Assembly: GCF_052060035.1 (NCBI RefSeq)
Contig: NZ_JBPOEA010000006.1
Span: 1-64,000, forward strand
Length of the DNA stretch: 64,000 nucleotides
Source of the DNA: Fodinibius sp052060035
GTDB taxonomy: Bacteria > Bacteroidota > Rhodothermia > Balneolales > Balneolaceae
Direction of reading: 5' to 3'
The notes under the pieces were generated by a model. That model was not told where the DNA came from. It did not search any database and saw only the letters and a list, made by a program, of their open reading frames with translations. Numbering within the stretch: the stretch's first letter is position 1; every line of letters begins with the position of its first letter. Of the stretch, positions 33,475 through 42,864 are shown piece after piece. Both the position numbers and the translations under genes were made by a program.

Positions 33475-34458
33475 TTATTTAAGAGATGCTACAATTTTTT
33501 CGTTGATATTGTGATCCACACATTTTGCGGCACTCAATATCATATTTCTGATCGCCAATGGAGAACTACTGCCGTGTCCTACCATAGTTAATCCATCAAC
33601 GCCTAAGAAAGGTACACCACCTACTTTATCGGGGTTAAACTCTGCAAGTGATGCTTTTAATACCTTATTCACTAATTTTGCTTCTTCTGCTCCAAGGCCT
33701 AAATCTTTGATTCCTTTTTTCACAAATAACTCAAGCGCATCGGGAATAGATTCACCAAATTTGAGAACGATATTGCCTATTAAGCCGTCGCACAAAAACA
33801 CATCTGCCTTTCCACTGAAAATATCGCCCCCTTCTACATTCCCAACAAATTTGGGCAGTGACTGCAATTCCTTATAAGCTTTTTTAAGGTTTTCTGTCCC
33901 CTTCTCCTCTTCTTCTCCAACATTAAGCAAGCCTACTTGAGGGTCATCAACATCCATAATTTCATTAACAAAGACCCGCCCCATCTTGGCGAACTCAACA
34001 TACATTGATGGACGTACCTCCAGGTTTGCTCCGGCATCCATCACCAAACGGGGCCCTTTAATTGTGGGATAAATTGCTGCAATCGTAGGTCGACTTATAC
34101 CTTCCAACTTCCCCAAGAGAAAAGTTGAAGCAGCAAGTAACGCACCGGTATTACCGGCGCTCAGGAAAGCATTACACTTTCCTCTTTTGTGCATTCCAAC
34201 ACCGGTAACAATAGAAGAATTCTGCTTGGTTTTAACTGCCTGTGCAGGTGACTCATCCATACCAATAACTTCCGGGGCATGCTGAACTAACAATCGTTTC
34301 TGATCGTAGTCATGTCCTTCGAGTTCATTATTAATCAATTCTTCAGGTCCAACAAGAACAACCGTCAGATTGGGATCTTCTTCGATAGCTTGTATTGATC
34401 CTTCAACCGGATTTTTTGGATAGTAGTCGCCCCCTGCGGCATCTACAGCAATGATCAT
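33475..34458 (-). CDS. plsX: Phosphate acyltransferase PlsX
   Basis: This 327-residue enzyme converts acyl-ACP to acyl phosphate for phospholipid synthesis. IIAVDAAGGDYYPKNPVEG at the start, SIVTGVGMHKRGKCNAFLSAGNTGALL near residue 90 and FVGNVEGGDIFSGKADVFLCDG near residue 200 are family blocks. The rpmF-plsX-fabH order is the classic arrangement. Confidence 0.96.
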   Translation of the reverse strand: MIIAVDAAGGDYYPKNPVEGSIQAIEEDPNLTVVLVGPEELINNELEGHDYDQKRLLVQHAPEVIGMDESPAQAVKTKQNSSIVTGVGMHKRGKCNAFLSAGNTGALLAASTFLLGKLEGISRPTIAAIYPTIKGPRLVMDAGANLEVRPSMYVEFAKMGRVFVNEIMDVDDPQVGLLNVGEEEEKGTENLKKAYKELQSLPKFVGNVEGGDIFSGKADVFLCDGLIGNIVLKFGESIPDALELFVKKGIKDLGLGAEEAKLVNKVLKASLAEFNPDKVGGVPFLGVDGLTMVGHGSSSPLAIRNMILSAAKCVDHNINEKIVASLK

Positions 34459-34479
34459 GAATAAGAGATTAGGATAGAA

Positions 34480-34659
34480 TTACTTGTTCACATCGAGGAT
34501 TTGCCGCCCGCGATAGTGGCCGCACTCTTTGCAAATATGATGATAACGATGCAATGCACCACAATTATCGCATTCAGCCAGGGTTGGCTCACCAATTTTG
34601 TGGTGTGATCGACGCTTGTTGGTTCTTGACTTAGAATGTTGACGTTTTGGATGTGCCAT
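34480..34659 (-). CDS. rpmF: Ribosomal protein bL32
   Basis: This 59-residue basic protein is too short for many ORF screens. It begins MAHPKRQHSKSRTNKRRSHH and has a zinc ribbon, CDNCGALHRYHHICKEC, with two CxxC pairs. It ends in GRQILDVNK. It sits between the yceD-like gene and plsX, the standard position. Confidence 0.97.
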   Translation of the reverse strand: MAHPKRQHSKSRTNKRRSHHKIGEPTLAECDNCGALHRYHHICKECGHYRGRQILDVNK

Positions 34660-34680
34660 TAGCTAATAATGATATTTCTG

Positions 34681-35193
34681 TTAATTCTTAAGTTCTTTCA
34701 ATTTTTCCCACCGGGGATCTACAACCTCGGCGTCTTTATCTTCTTTAGTATCTCCGAAAGATTTTGTTTCAAACTCTTTTGGCTTTCCTTCTTCATCAAG
34801 AAACTTCGGATGCAGTTTCTTAATTGGGATATTTAAAAATATAGTATCACGGACTTCATCTTCAATGCTTAGCGTATTACTTGAAAAATTAAACCGACGT
34901 ACAGCTCCATTTTCATCTTCTGTTTCTTCTTGTACATCAACTTTGAAAACTACTTCATAGTCTGATTCAATGGGCTGAATATATGGTTCAAGTGACCGAT
35001 CACACGTAATTTCTATTTCCGAATCCACATGAAAATTCACCCGAATAAAATGTAACGTACGGTAAAAAAGCAGATCAACTGTCCCTCCCTCAAACGTATG
35101 GGGCGACAAGTCCAGATCCTCTTCGGTTAATTCTACCGTGCGCCGGCTTTCACCGTCGGGTATTTCTACTATGTTAAATTCAAGTTTTGACAT
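34681..35193 (-). CDS. YceD/DUF177 family protein
   Basis: This 170-residue protein belongs to the YceD family, which is almost always encoded just upstream of rpmF. Members have been linked to 23S rRNA accumulation. It lacks the usual cysteine pairs of some relatives but keeps the central RVNFHVDSEIEITCDRSLEPY segment with a single cysteine. I start it at ATG 35193 (MSKLEFNIVEI), because the longer frame begins with TTG at 35211. The C-terminus is acidic and charged. Confidence 0.85.
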   Translation of the reverse strand: MSKLEFNIVEIPDGESRRTVELTEEDLDLSPHTFEGGTVDLLFYRTLHFIRVNFHVDSEIEITCDRSLEPYIQPIESDYEVVFKVDVQEETEDENGAVRRFNFSSNTLSIEDEVRDTIFLNIPIKKLHPKFLDEEGKPKEFETKSFGDTKEDKDAEVVDPRWEKLKELKN

Positions 35194-35239
35194 ATCTGTA
35201 ATAGTGCCCAAAAATATGAATATTTGAATTTACCTGCAA

Positions 35240-35905
35240 TCAATTAAACAATCCAAATAATCGCTGTTCTATAAGCTCAATAATGCGGCCTAAATCCTCT
35301 TTGTTATTTACAAAATCGAGGTCATCAGTATCGATAATAAGCTTCTCATGGGGGTAACGCTGAATCCAATCTTCATACAAGCGATTTAAACGCTCAAGAT
35401 ATTCAATACGAATAGTGTTTTCATAATCGCGACCCCGTTGCTGGATTTGCTGGACGAGCGTGGGAACCTGCGCGCGAATATAAATTAACAAACTGGGTTC
35501 TTGGAGATAATTGGTCATCTCCTGAAAGAGTGCTTCATAGTTCGCAAAATCACGGTCGCTCATCAATCCCATTTCGTGCAGGTTCTTGGCAAAGATCTCA
35601 ACATCTTCATAAATCGTCCGGTCCTGTACAAAACGTCCTTCGCGTTGCAGCATCTCTTTCTGATGCCGAAATCGGCTGGACAAAAAGTAGATCTGCAGGT
35701 TAAAACTCCACCGGCGCATATCATCATAGAAATCGGATAAGTAGGGATTATCATCGACAGATTCGTAAAAGGCCTCCCATCCAAAATGCTTTGCCAAAAG
35801 ACCTGTCAACGACGATTTGCCCGCACCAATATTACCGGCAATAGCAATAAATTTTAAATTATCATCTTCGGCTTCGTCAATTTGTTCTGAGATATTCTCT
35901 GACAT
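35240..35905 (-). CDS. Deoxynucleoside kinase
   Basis: This 221-residue nucleoside salvage kinase has a P-loop at FIAIAGNIGAGKSSLTGLLA near residue 18. The substrate segment is YESVDDNPYLSDFYDD, and VQDRTIYEDVEIFAKNL holds the ERS-like DRT motif. IRAQVPTLVQQIQQRGRDYE near residue 140 is the lid. It phosphorylates deoxynucleosides, probably dA or dG by family habit, though specificity cannot be read. It starts a few bases after pgi. Confidence 0.9.
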   Translation of the reverse strand: MSENISEQIDEAEDDNLKFIAIAGNIGAGKSSLTGLLAKHFGWEAFYESVDDNPYLSDFYDDMRRWSFNLQIYFLSSRFRHQKEMLQREGRFVQDRTIYEDVEIFAKNLHEMGLMSDRDFANYEALFQEMTNYLQEPSLLIYIRAQVPTLVQQIQQRGRDYENTIRIEYLERLNRLYEDWIQRYPHEKLIIDTDDLDFVNNKEDLGRIIELIEQRLFGLFN

Positions 35906-35908
35906 ACC

Positions 35909-37198
35909 CTAATTTTTCCCCAGTAGTTGATACATTTCTCTTTTATAATCTTCTACGCCCGGCTGATCAAAGGGATTAACCCCTAAACAATAGCAATACA
36001 CAGCCGTCAAAAGCTCGTAAAAATAGATAAACTCACCAACATGTTGGGCGTTCAACTTATCGAGTGAAACAACAATGCTGGGAACATCACCATTTGTATG
36101 TGCCTGCAATGTTCCCTTAAATGCTTGCGTATTTATCTCATGAAATGTTAATCCCGATAAATAATTAAGCCCATCATGATCTCCGGGCAACTTCTCTATT
36201 GTGACACTTTTGTCAGCTGATTTTACCGTGATAAACGTTTCCATCATATTACGACTTCCCTGCTGGATAAACTGTCCAATACTGTGCAAATCAGTTGAGT
36301 AGGTTGCTGTAGCAGGAAACATACCCTTACCCTGTTTTCCTTCACTTTCCCCCAACAACTGCTGGAGCCATCCCCCCAGTGCTTGTAGTTGAGGCTCAAA
36401 AGTCGTTATTACATCCAATGTTTTACCTTTGTTAAACAACGCAAACTTAGCGGTCGCATATTCAAGAACCTGGCCAGGATCTTCTTCCAGCTCCTCGTAT
36501 TTTGAAACGGCTTCATAAAAAAGCGTCCTGATATCTATCCCGCCCACTGCAATAGGAAACAATCCTACCGGCGTCAATACTGAAAACCGCCCTCCTATAT
36601 CATAAGGAATAATAAATTTTTTATATCCATGCTCATCGATCAATTCATTAAGAGCCCCCCCCTCCTCACTTGTAGTACAAATAATCCGGTCATCTACATC
36701 TCCAGGATACTTTTTGGTCATCCATTTTCGAAGCACACGAAATGAAAGAGCTGTTTCAAGAGTAGTCCCCGACTTTGAAATCACATTCAGGAATACGCTC
36801 TTTGGCTCATCATCGTTGTTAGGTTCTTCCAGATAGTCAACCAAATCTTTCAGATATTTCCCGCTCATTTGGTGGCCGGCAAAAATTATCTCCGGACCAT
36901 CACTTCCAAAGAAAGAACTCAAAGCTTCAATAACTGCACGCGCACCTAAATAGGATCCGCCAATACCACATACAATAAAAACGTCGGCCTTTTCACGGAT
37001 GGCTGTTGCCAAACTATCGATCTGTTCGAGAACAGCATCATTAGGATCCGCAAGCAGTTCTCTCCATCCCAGCCATTCAGATCCTTCTCCACGGCCCTGT
37101 TGTACTAATTTAAAAGCCTTTTCAGCCTGTTTATAAGCCTGATTAAAATCATCCTCAGCTATAAACTGTTTTGCCCGATCAGTATTAATCTCAATCAT
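35909..37198 (-). CDS. pgi: Glucose-6-phosphate isomerase
   Basis: This 429-residue enzyme interconverts glucose-6-phosphate and fructose-6-phosphate. VCGIGGSYLGARAVIEAL near residue 77, NVISKSGTTLETALSFR near residue 135 and the C-terminal NPFDQPGVEDYKREMY are the phosphoglucose isomerase signatures. It is the short form typical of Firmicutes and many Bacteroidetes-like bacteria. It is the first gene of the long minus-strand operon, ahead of nucleoside, ribosomal and fatty acid genes. Confidence 0.96.
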   Translation of the reverse strand: MIEINTDRAKQFIAEDDFNQAYKQAEKAFKLVQQGRGEGSEWLGWRELLADPNDAVLEQIDSLATAIREKADVFIVCGIGGSYLGARAVIEALSSFFGSDGPEIIFAGHQMSGKYLKDLVDYLEEPNNDDEPKSVFLNVISKSGTTLETALSFRVLRKWMTKKYPGDVDDRIICTTSEEGGALNELIDEHGYKKFIIPYDIGGRFSVLTPVGLFPIAVGGIDIRTLFYEAVSKYEELEEDPGQVLEYATAKFALFNKGKTLDVITTFEPQLQALGGWLQQLLGESEGKQGKGMFPATATYSTDLHSIGQFIQQGSRNMMETFITVKSADKSVTIEKLPGDHDGLNYLSGLTFHEINTQAFKGTLQAHTNGDVPSIVVSLDKLNAQHVGEFIYFYELLTAVYCYCLGVNPFDQPGVEDYKREMYQLLGKN

Positions 37199-37307
37199 GA
37201 TTTCCTGTATTTTGTAGGTACATTAGGTTCACGTAAATCAATCGGCGTAAACTAAAAAATTTGATGCAATATAAAACCCGATTAATCACTAAAATTCAAA
37301 TTAATAT

Positions 37308-37327
37308 TGGATAATTTAGGTTATCCA
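37308..37327. promoter_or_regulatory. Operator-like palindrome in the pgi/polyprenyl synthase divergent region
   Basis: The arms TGGATAA and TTATCCA are separated by six bases. It lies about 110 bases upstream of pgi and 200 upstream of the divergent polyprenyl synthase gene. No regulator is assigned. Confidence 0.4.
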
Positions 37328-37330
37328 GGC

Positions 37331-37366
37331 ATCAGCATTACACCGGCAACTTCCAATAATGCTGAT
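37331..37366. repeat. Ten-base perfect inverted repeat
   Basis: The arms ATCAGCATTA and TAATGCTGAT are separated by 16 bases. It is directly beside the palindrome at 37308-37327 and is followed by a TTACATTTTTGC segment resembling a promoter -7 region. It could be an operator or an mRNA hairpin. Confidence 0.45.
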
Positions 37367-37526
37367 TATTACATTTTTGCTACCCCGTAAATTAAAGATG
37401 ATTTTATCTAAAATTGAATGTGGAGAAGCTCATTACAGACAGCTATATTAGGTATCATTCAAAGCAAGCTGTCGATCATTTATAACCAACATCTATTGCA
37501 CATTATTAAGTCCTCAACTCAGGCAC

Positions 37527-38546
37527 ATGATTGATACTGAACTAAAAGAAGTCACAAAATTCAAACGACCTGATAAAAAAACGCTGAAGCAGATCACCAG
37601 TCCTGTATCAAGCAGTTTATCAGAGTTTCGCACTTTTTATAAAGATGCGCTTCGCACTGATGTATTTCTTCTTGACAGAATTGTTCAATATCTGTTACGA
37701 CAAAAGGGTAAAGAAATTCGTCCTACCCTGGTATTTATGTCGGCCAAACTTTTCGGGGATGTTAACGAGCGCAGTTATGTGGCTGCAACCATGATTGAAT
37801 TACTCCACACTGCCACCCTTATCCATGATGATGTTGTTGATGATGCCGAAGTGCGACGTGGATTCCTCAGTATCAATAAGGTTTGGAAGAATAAAGCGAG
37901 TGTTCTTTTAGGCGATTTTTTACTTTCAAAGGGACTATTAACTGCTTTGGAGTATGAAGAGTTTAAATTGCTGAAAGTACTTTCTGATGCCGTTAAAAAG
38001 ATGAGTGAGGGCGAATTGCGACAATTTAAAGCAGCCCGTCTTTTCAACATGGATGAGGAATACTACTTTAAAGTAATCTCTGAAAAAACAGCCAGTCTAA
38101 TTGCTGCCTGTTGTGAATGTGGCGCAATATCTACCTCTGATGATCCCAAAATGCACCAAAAAATGCACGACATTGGGATGAACACCGGTATCGCTTTTCA
38201 AATCCGGGATGATTTATTTGATTACGGCGTGGACGACATTGGAAAGCCGAAGCGCAACGATATTCAGGAACGCAAGGTAACGCTCCCCTTTATCAAAGCT
38301 CTTGATAACGCTTCTTTTATTGAAACGATCCGCATGCGACATCTCATGCGAAAGCGCAAAAAAAGTAACGATGAAATTGAAGAAATCGTACGTTTTGTGC
38401 ACGAAAAAGGAGGCATGAAGTATGCCCGTTCTATTATGAATGACTATGCTCAACAAGCATTGGATGAACTTGCCACACTGCCTGAATCACCTGAACGAAC
38501 ATCATTTGAAGATCTTATCACCTTTATCATTGAGCGGAAGAAATAA
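37527..38546 (+). CDS. ispB: Polyprenyl diphosphate synthase (trans, IspB-like)
   Basis: This 339-residue enzyme makes the long isoprenoid tail used for quinones. The first aspartate-rich motif is LIHDDVVDDAEVRRG near residue 92, and the second FQIRDDLFDYGVDDIGKP near residue 223. GKEIRPTLVFMSAKLFG is the substrate-binding basic segment. Chain length cannot be read with certainty, but octaprenyl-type is typical. It starts a plus-strand group with lpxH and PBP1A. Confidence 0.93.
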   Translation: MIDTELKEVTKFKRPDKKTLKQITSPVSSSLSEFRTFYKDALRTDVFLLDRIVQYLLRQKGKEIRPTLVFMSAKLFGDVNERSYVAATMIELLHTATLIHDDVVDDAEVRRGFLSINKVWKNKASVLLGDFLLSKGLLTALEYEEFKLLKVLSDAVKKMSEGELRQFKAARLFNMDEEYYFKVISEKTASLIAACCECGAISTSDDPKMHQKMHDIGMNTGIAFQIRDDLFDYGVDDIGKPKRNDIQERKVTLPFIKALDNASFIETIRMRHLMRKRKKSNDEIEEIVRFVHEKGGMKYARSIMNDYAQQALDELATLPESPERTSFEDLITFIIERKK

Positions 38547-38560
38547 TCGCTTGCAGATCA

Positions 38561-39346
38561 ATGGATAGCCCCATCGTAGAACCACCCCTATTATTCATTT
38601 CGGATATCCACCTGGGGGGATTTTCTGGCAGTAAAAACGCACGAATTGAATCCGAACTCATCCAGCTTATCAATTATTGCCAACGTAATGATATTCGCCT
38701 TGCTGTGTTAGGAGATCTTTTTGATTACTGGATGGAGTATCCAGACTTTTTTCCCAATCTTGGCCAAAAACTTCTCAACCGGTTCGAAGCGTTCAACAAT
38801 CAGCTTGGTCCTACTCTCTATATTACGGGTAATCACGACAACTGGACTCGTAGCCATTTAAAAGATCGGGGATTTTATCTAATCCATGAACAATTCAAGT
38901 TTAGCACCAAAAACAAACAGGTATTAACGCTGCATGGTGACGGTCTTGCAGATCCAGTGTATGGGTTAAAACGACCATTCATGCATCGCCTATTAAGAAG
39001 CCAAGCGTTTGTGGAACTTTTTCAAACGATAATTCCCCCAAAAATGGGGATTTCTATCATGAAATACTTTTCACGCATCACCCGCAAAATGGACTGGAAT
39101 CTCCGTAAAGAAGAAGAGCTAAACACCTGGGCCGAACAACAGCTCAAAAATTCAGATGTAGAATTTATTTTATGCGGGCACGATCATATCCCCAGAGTGA
39201 AACAATTTCCTTTCGGAACCTATATAAATTTGGGTACCTTTTATCACCATCAAACGATGGCTTTTTATAATAATGAGGGTATCTCTCTCGTTTGTTGGAA
39301 GCCGGAATTACAGACGCTAACACAATTTGAAATCAGCAGTTATTAA
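38561..39346 (+). CDS. lpxH: UDP-2,3-diacylglucosamine diphosphatase (LpxH-like)
   Basis: This 261-residue metallophosphoesterase acts in lipid A synthesis, cleaving UDP-diacylglucosamine. The metal ligands are in FISDIHLGG, VLGDLFDYW, TGNHDNW, TLHGDGL and ILCGHDHIPR, in the usual order. A lipid A enzyme implies an outer membrane. Its stop codon overlaps the next ATG (TAATG), so it is coupled to the PBP1A gene. Confidence 0.88.
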   Translation: MDSPIVEPPLLFISDIHLGGFSGSKNARIESELIQLINYCQRNDIRLAVLGDLFDYWMEYPDFFPNLGQKLLNRFEAFNNQLGPTLYITGNHDNWTRSHLKDRGFYLIHEQFKFSTKNKQVLTLHGDGLADPVYGLKRPFMHRLLRSQAFVELFQTIIPPKMGISIMKYFSRITRKMDWNLRKEEELNTWAEQQLKNSDVEFILCGHDHIPRVKQFPFGTYINLGTFYHHQTMAFYNNEGISLVCWKPELQTLTQFEISSY

Positions 39347-41655
39347 TGAGTGATTCAAACTACAATAATGATAGTGATCGTTATTTCAACGATCCCGAGT
39401 TTCGCCGAAAAAAAGCCCAGGAACGTAACGGGAATTCAGCCAACAATTCCTCCGATAAAAATGGATTATCAAAACAACTGCTGCAATGGGCTGGATCAAT
39501 TGCTGGAATCATCATACTATTAGTTACCGGCTTTACCCTTTATTTGTACCAAGGCCTTCCTTCTATAGAAGAGCTCGAAAATCCACAAACTGCCGTGGCC
39601 TCTGAACTAAAAAGTCGTGATGGGGTTGTCTTAGATCGCTACTATACCGAAAATCGCACCTACGTACCTATTGAAAACATATCTTCTCACGTAGTTGATG
39701 CCCTTATTGCCACCGAAGATCATCGTTTCTACAATCATTGGGGCATCGACATGATCCGTACTTTGGCTATACCCTGGCACTTAATTAATGGACGTGTTCA
39801 GGGGGGATCTACGCTTACACAGCAGCTGGCGCGTAATCTTTATAAAAAAATTGGTCGGGACTTCTCGGTGGTCCGTAAACTCCGGGAAATGATTACGGCT
39901 GTTCAAATTGAACACAACTATACCAAGCGTGAAATAATTGAAATGTATCTCAATACCGTGGAATTTCCCAATAGCGCTTTTGGTATTGAGTCTGCTGCCC
40001 AAACCCATTACGGTAAAAGTGCAAGCGATTTAACCATTTCGGAGGGCGCAACACTGATAGGTTCGCTCCAGATGGTATATACGTACAATCCACGCATTTA
40101 TCCTGAAAATACCAAAAAGCGACGCAATACCGTCCTTTTCCTGCTAAACAAACGAGGTTTTATCAGTGATGCAGTATATGATAAGCTAAGAGAAGAGCCA
40201 ATAGTACTTGATTACCATCCCCCTTCAGAATCCGGACAAGAAAATCGTTATTTCGGCCAATATGTCCGGCAAAAAGTAGATCCGTGGCTAAAAGAAAACG
40301 GATACAACTTAAATACCGATGGACTAACCATTTACACAACCATTGATTCGCGACTGCAACGCTACGCAGAACAGGCCCTTCGTACAAAACTGGATTCTCT
40401 TCAATCTATTTATGAAGATGAATGGACTTCATCCGGCGGAGAATACATGGATCGGCTGTGGAAAAAATACCCAACCTTTTTAAAGGAATTTATTCGTGAC
40501 ACCGATCGCTACAAAAATGCGTTTTCGAAATATGATACGGATCAAGAATCTGTGGTTTTTGATACCCTGATGGCCGATTCTGCTTTTGTGGATTCGGTGA
40601 AGCATACCAAAACGCGTCTTGAAGCTGGTTTTGTGGGTATTGATCCCAATAACGGTAATATTTTAGCTTGGGTGGGGGGCTCCAATTACGGTAATGTCCA
40701 ATTTGATCATGTCTACCAGTCCAGAAGACAAGCGGGCTCAACCTTTAAGCCCTTTGTTTATACGGTAGCAATCGACAACGGCTACAAACCCTATCATAAA
40801 TTCTCCAAATATCCCAGTGTGTTTTATGATCGATCGGGCAAAGCATGGAAACCTAAAGATCCTGAAGTTCCTTCGGGACCAGAAATGGTGCCTTTGCGGC
40901 AAGCGCTGGCTCGCAGCTTAAATAATGTTACCATTCGACTTTTGCCTGAGTTAGCCGGTGCACCTGGTACCAACAAACTGGAAGAGTTGGAACCTGCTGC
41001 CCGAAAAATTAAACAGATGGCTTCCAATCTGGGTATTGATATGTCTGGTACGCGCGCCTATCCGTCTATTGCACTTGGAACAGCTGAAGTTTCTCTGCTT
41101 GAGATGGTCAGCGCCTATACAACCTATGCCAACCAAGGCGTGCATATTGATCCCATTGCTGTTACTCGAATTGAAGATAAAGAAGGGAATGTTATCAAGG
41201 AATATCATCCCGAATATCAGCAAGAAGTGATCAGCCCCGAAACGGCATATATGATGGTAGATATGATGCGGGGGGTTATTCGTGGTGGCGAAGATTATTA
41301 TGGTACAGGCGTTCGACTGCGTAATGTCTATGGTGTTCGACAAGATGTAGCAGGAAAAACCGGTACTACCCAAAATAGTGCAGATAATTGGTTTATGGCT
41401 ATGATGCCTCATATAACGATGGGCGCTTGGGTAGGTGGAGAAAACCGTATGATTCGCTTCCCCCAAGATACATACATTGGTCAGGGAGCACGCTCTGCCT
41501 TACCTATTGTTGGTAAATTTATTAACCTGGCTTCATCGGATTCCAAAGCCCCTTGGAGCTACGATGCGTTTGAATCTCCTCCCGGATTTGTGATGCCACA
41601 AGATCCCGATAGTACGGAAGGTAATGAAACCGGGACCGGTCGCATTGGTTGGTAA
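39346..41655 (+). CDS. mrcA: Penicillin-binding protein 1A (bifunctional peptidoglycan synthase)
   Basis: This 769-residue protein has one N-terminal membrane helix (WAGSIAGIIILLVTGFTLYLY). Its glycosyltransferase domain has ATEDHRFYNHWGID and GGSTLTQQLARNLYKK. Its transpeptidase domain has SRRQAGSTFKPFVY (nucleophile serine), RSLNNVTIRL and VAGKTGTTQNSADNWF. It builds and crosslinks the cell wall in the periplasm. The C-terminal tail is short and rich in Asp, Glu and Gly. Confidence 0.95.
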   Translation: MSDSNYNNDSDRYFNDPEFRRKKAQERNGNSANNSSDKNGLSKQLLQWAGSIAGIIILLVTGFTLYLYQGLPSIEELENPQTAVASELKSRDGVVLDRYYTENRTYVPIENISSHVVDALIATEDHRFYNHWGIDMIRTLAIPWHLINGRVQGGSTLTQQLARNLYKKIGRDFSVVRKLREMITAVQIEHNYTKREIIEMYLNTVEFPNSAFGIESAAQTHYGKSASDLTISEGATLIGSLQMVYTYNPRIYPENTKKRRNTVLFLLNKRGFISDAVYDKLREEPIVLDYHPPSESGQENRYFGQYVRQKVDPWLKENGYNLNTDGLTIYTTIDSRLQRYAEQALRTKLDSLQSIYEDEWTSSGGEYMDRLWKKYPTFLKEFIRDTDRYKNAFSKYDTDQESVVFDTLMADSAFVDSVKHTKTRLEAGFVGIDPNNGNILAWVGGSNYGNVQFDHVYQSRRQAGSTFKPFVYTVAIDNGYKPYHKFSKYPSVFYDRSGKAWKPKDPEVPSGPEMVPLRQALARSLNNVTIRLLPELAGAPGTNKLEELEPAARKIKQMASNLGIDMSGTRAYPSIALGTAEVSLLEMVSAYTTYANQGVHIDPIAVTRIEDKEGNVIKEYHPEYQQEVISPETAYMMVDMMRGVIRGGEDYYGTGVRLRNVYGVRQDVAGKTGTTQNSADNWFMAMMPHITMGAWVGGENRMIRFPQDTYIGQGARSALPIVGKFINLASSDSKAPWSYDAFESPPGFVMPQDPDSTEGNETGTGRIGW

Positions 41656-41689
41656 AGGGTATCAATGTTAAAGAGTCGCTCTACATTAG

Positions 41690-42781
41690 ATGGAAATAAA
41701 AATCTCGGATTATTTTTCTGACGAAGAAGTCTCTTCATTAACCAAAGCGGCTACGTATTCTGAAAAAGCAGGAAAATTAACTTATTCCGCAGTCGATATT
41801 CTGCACGGTAAACAGCTCTTAGATCTGTTTGTTCCCCGGCGGTATGGTGGATTGCAACACGATTTACCTTCAGCTCTGCCCTGGCTTGAGGCAACTTCTT
41901 GGATTGACGGAAGTTTAGGCTGGACGCTTACCCTTGCCTCTGGTGCCGGACTTTTCGGTGCATTTCTGGATCCTGACTTCGCAAAATCCATTTTCGACAA
42001 AAACAATACCTTCATCGCCGGCTCTGGATTTCCGGGAGGCAAAGCAGAAAAGAATAATACGGGGTTTCAAGTGAATGGGATATGGAAATACGCTTCTGGT
42101 ATTGATCATGCTACCCTGGTTACAGCAACCTGTTATATCTCTAAAAATGGAGAAGTCCTATACAAAGATAGCGAACCCATAACTAAGGCGGTCGCCTTTT
42201 ATCCCGATGAAATTAATATAAATCATAAGTGGAATAGCATGGGATTAAAAGCCACCGGAAGCCATAGTTTTCATACCCGAGATGCTCAGATTCCCAAGGA
42301 AAGAGTGTTTTCTATTTCATCGGATGCTGCACAAGTAACTGGACGTCTCTACCAATATCCATTTGAAACTTTTGCTCATTGCACGCTGGCTATTTCTTTT
42401 CTTGGTATAGCGAGACGATTTTTTGATGAGGCTAAAGATCTATTGCTATCCAAAAATGACGTTACAAAATTCAATGAAGTACCAACTTCATTACAGAAAA
42501 AATTTGGAAAGTTTCAACTACAGTTCAAAAAAACAAAAGAAGCGTTATATCAAACGGTGGATACGTCTTGGCAGAAGCTGAAAAAATCTAATAGCCTTGA
42601 TTCTAAATATATTCGAGAAGCATCGATACAATCTCGCAGATCATGTAAAATAGCCCTCGATTCTGTGCATAACATCTATCCTCTTTTAGGAATGTCCGTC
42701 ATTAACCCTGAAACTGTCATAAATAGATGTTGGCGTGATTTACATACCGCCAGCCAACACCTGTTTCTCAGGCCCCAGTAA
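41690..42781 (+). CDS. Acyl-CoA dehydrogenase-like flavoprotein
   Basis: This 363-residue protein resembles acyl-CoA dehydrogenase or dibenzothiophene desulfurisation-type flavin enzymes. LFVPRRYGGLQHDLPSALPWL near the start, a SWIDGSLGWTLTLASGAGLF segment, WKYASGIDHATLVTATC near residue 130 and a C-terminal RCWRDLHTASQHLFLRP are the family blocks. The last segment is typical of the DszC-like branch. The general-base glutamate is not obvious, so the substrate is unknown. It has a normal ATG and follows PBP1A by 34 bases. Confidence 0.75.
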   Translation: MEIKISDYFSDEEVSSLTKAATYSEKAGKLTYSAVDILHGKQLLDLFVPRRYGGLQHDLPSALPWLEATSWIDGSLGWTLTLASGAGLFGAFLDPDFAKSIFDKNNTFIAGSGFPGGKAEKNNTGFQVNGIWKYASGIDHATLVTATCYISKNGEVLYKDSEPITKAVAFYPDEININHKWNSMGLKATGSHSFHTRDAQIPKERVFSISSDAAQVTGRLYQYPFETFAHCTLAISFLGIARRFFDEAKDLLLSKNDVTKFNEVPTSLQKKFGKFQLQFKKTKEALYQTVDTSWQKLKKSNSLDSKYIREASIQSRRSCKIALDSVHNIYPLLGMSVINPETVINRCWRDLHTASQHLFLRPQ

Positions 42782-42804
42782 GATTTATTCCGACAAATTT
42801 TATA

Positions 42805-42838
42805 ATAAAAAAGGCGACCTCTACAAAGAGATCGCCTT
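42805..42838 (-). terminator. Rho-independent terminator after atpC (bidirectional stem)
   Basis: AAGGCGA (42811-42817) pairs with TCGCCTT (42832-42838), with further CTCT/AGAG pairing inside. On the minus strand the stem is followed by a run of T, giving a strong terminator for atpDC. It can also serve the convergent acyl-CoA dehydrogenase-like gene. Confidence 0.88.
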
Positions 42839-42864
42839 AAAGAAATTATCAAAATAGGTAAGAA

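Larger units (their letters stand above)
37199..37526. other. 328-base divergent region between pgi and polyprenyl synthase
   Basis: No gene is visible. It holds the two inverted repeats at 37308-37327 and 37331-37366 and presumably promoters for both directions. A TACATTTTTG segment at about 37372 is close to, but not exactly, the TAnnTTTG form. Confidence 0.5.

Noticed and set aside
40951..41466. 171-codon minus-strand frame inside PBP1A
   Set aside because: It is antisense to conserved transpeptidase motifs and has no family features.
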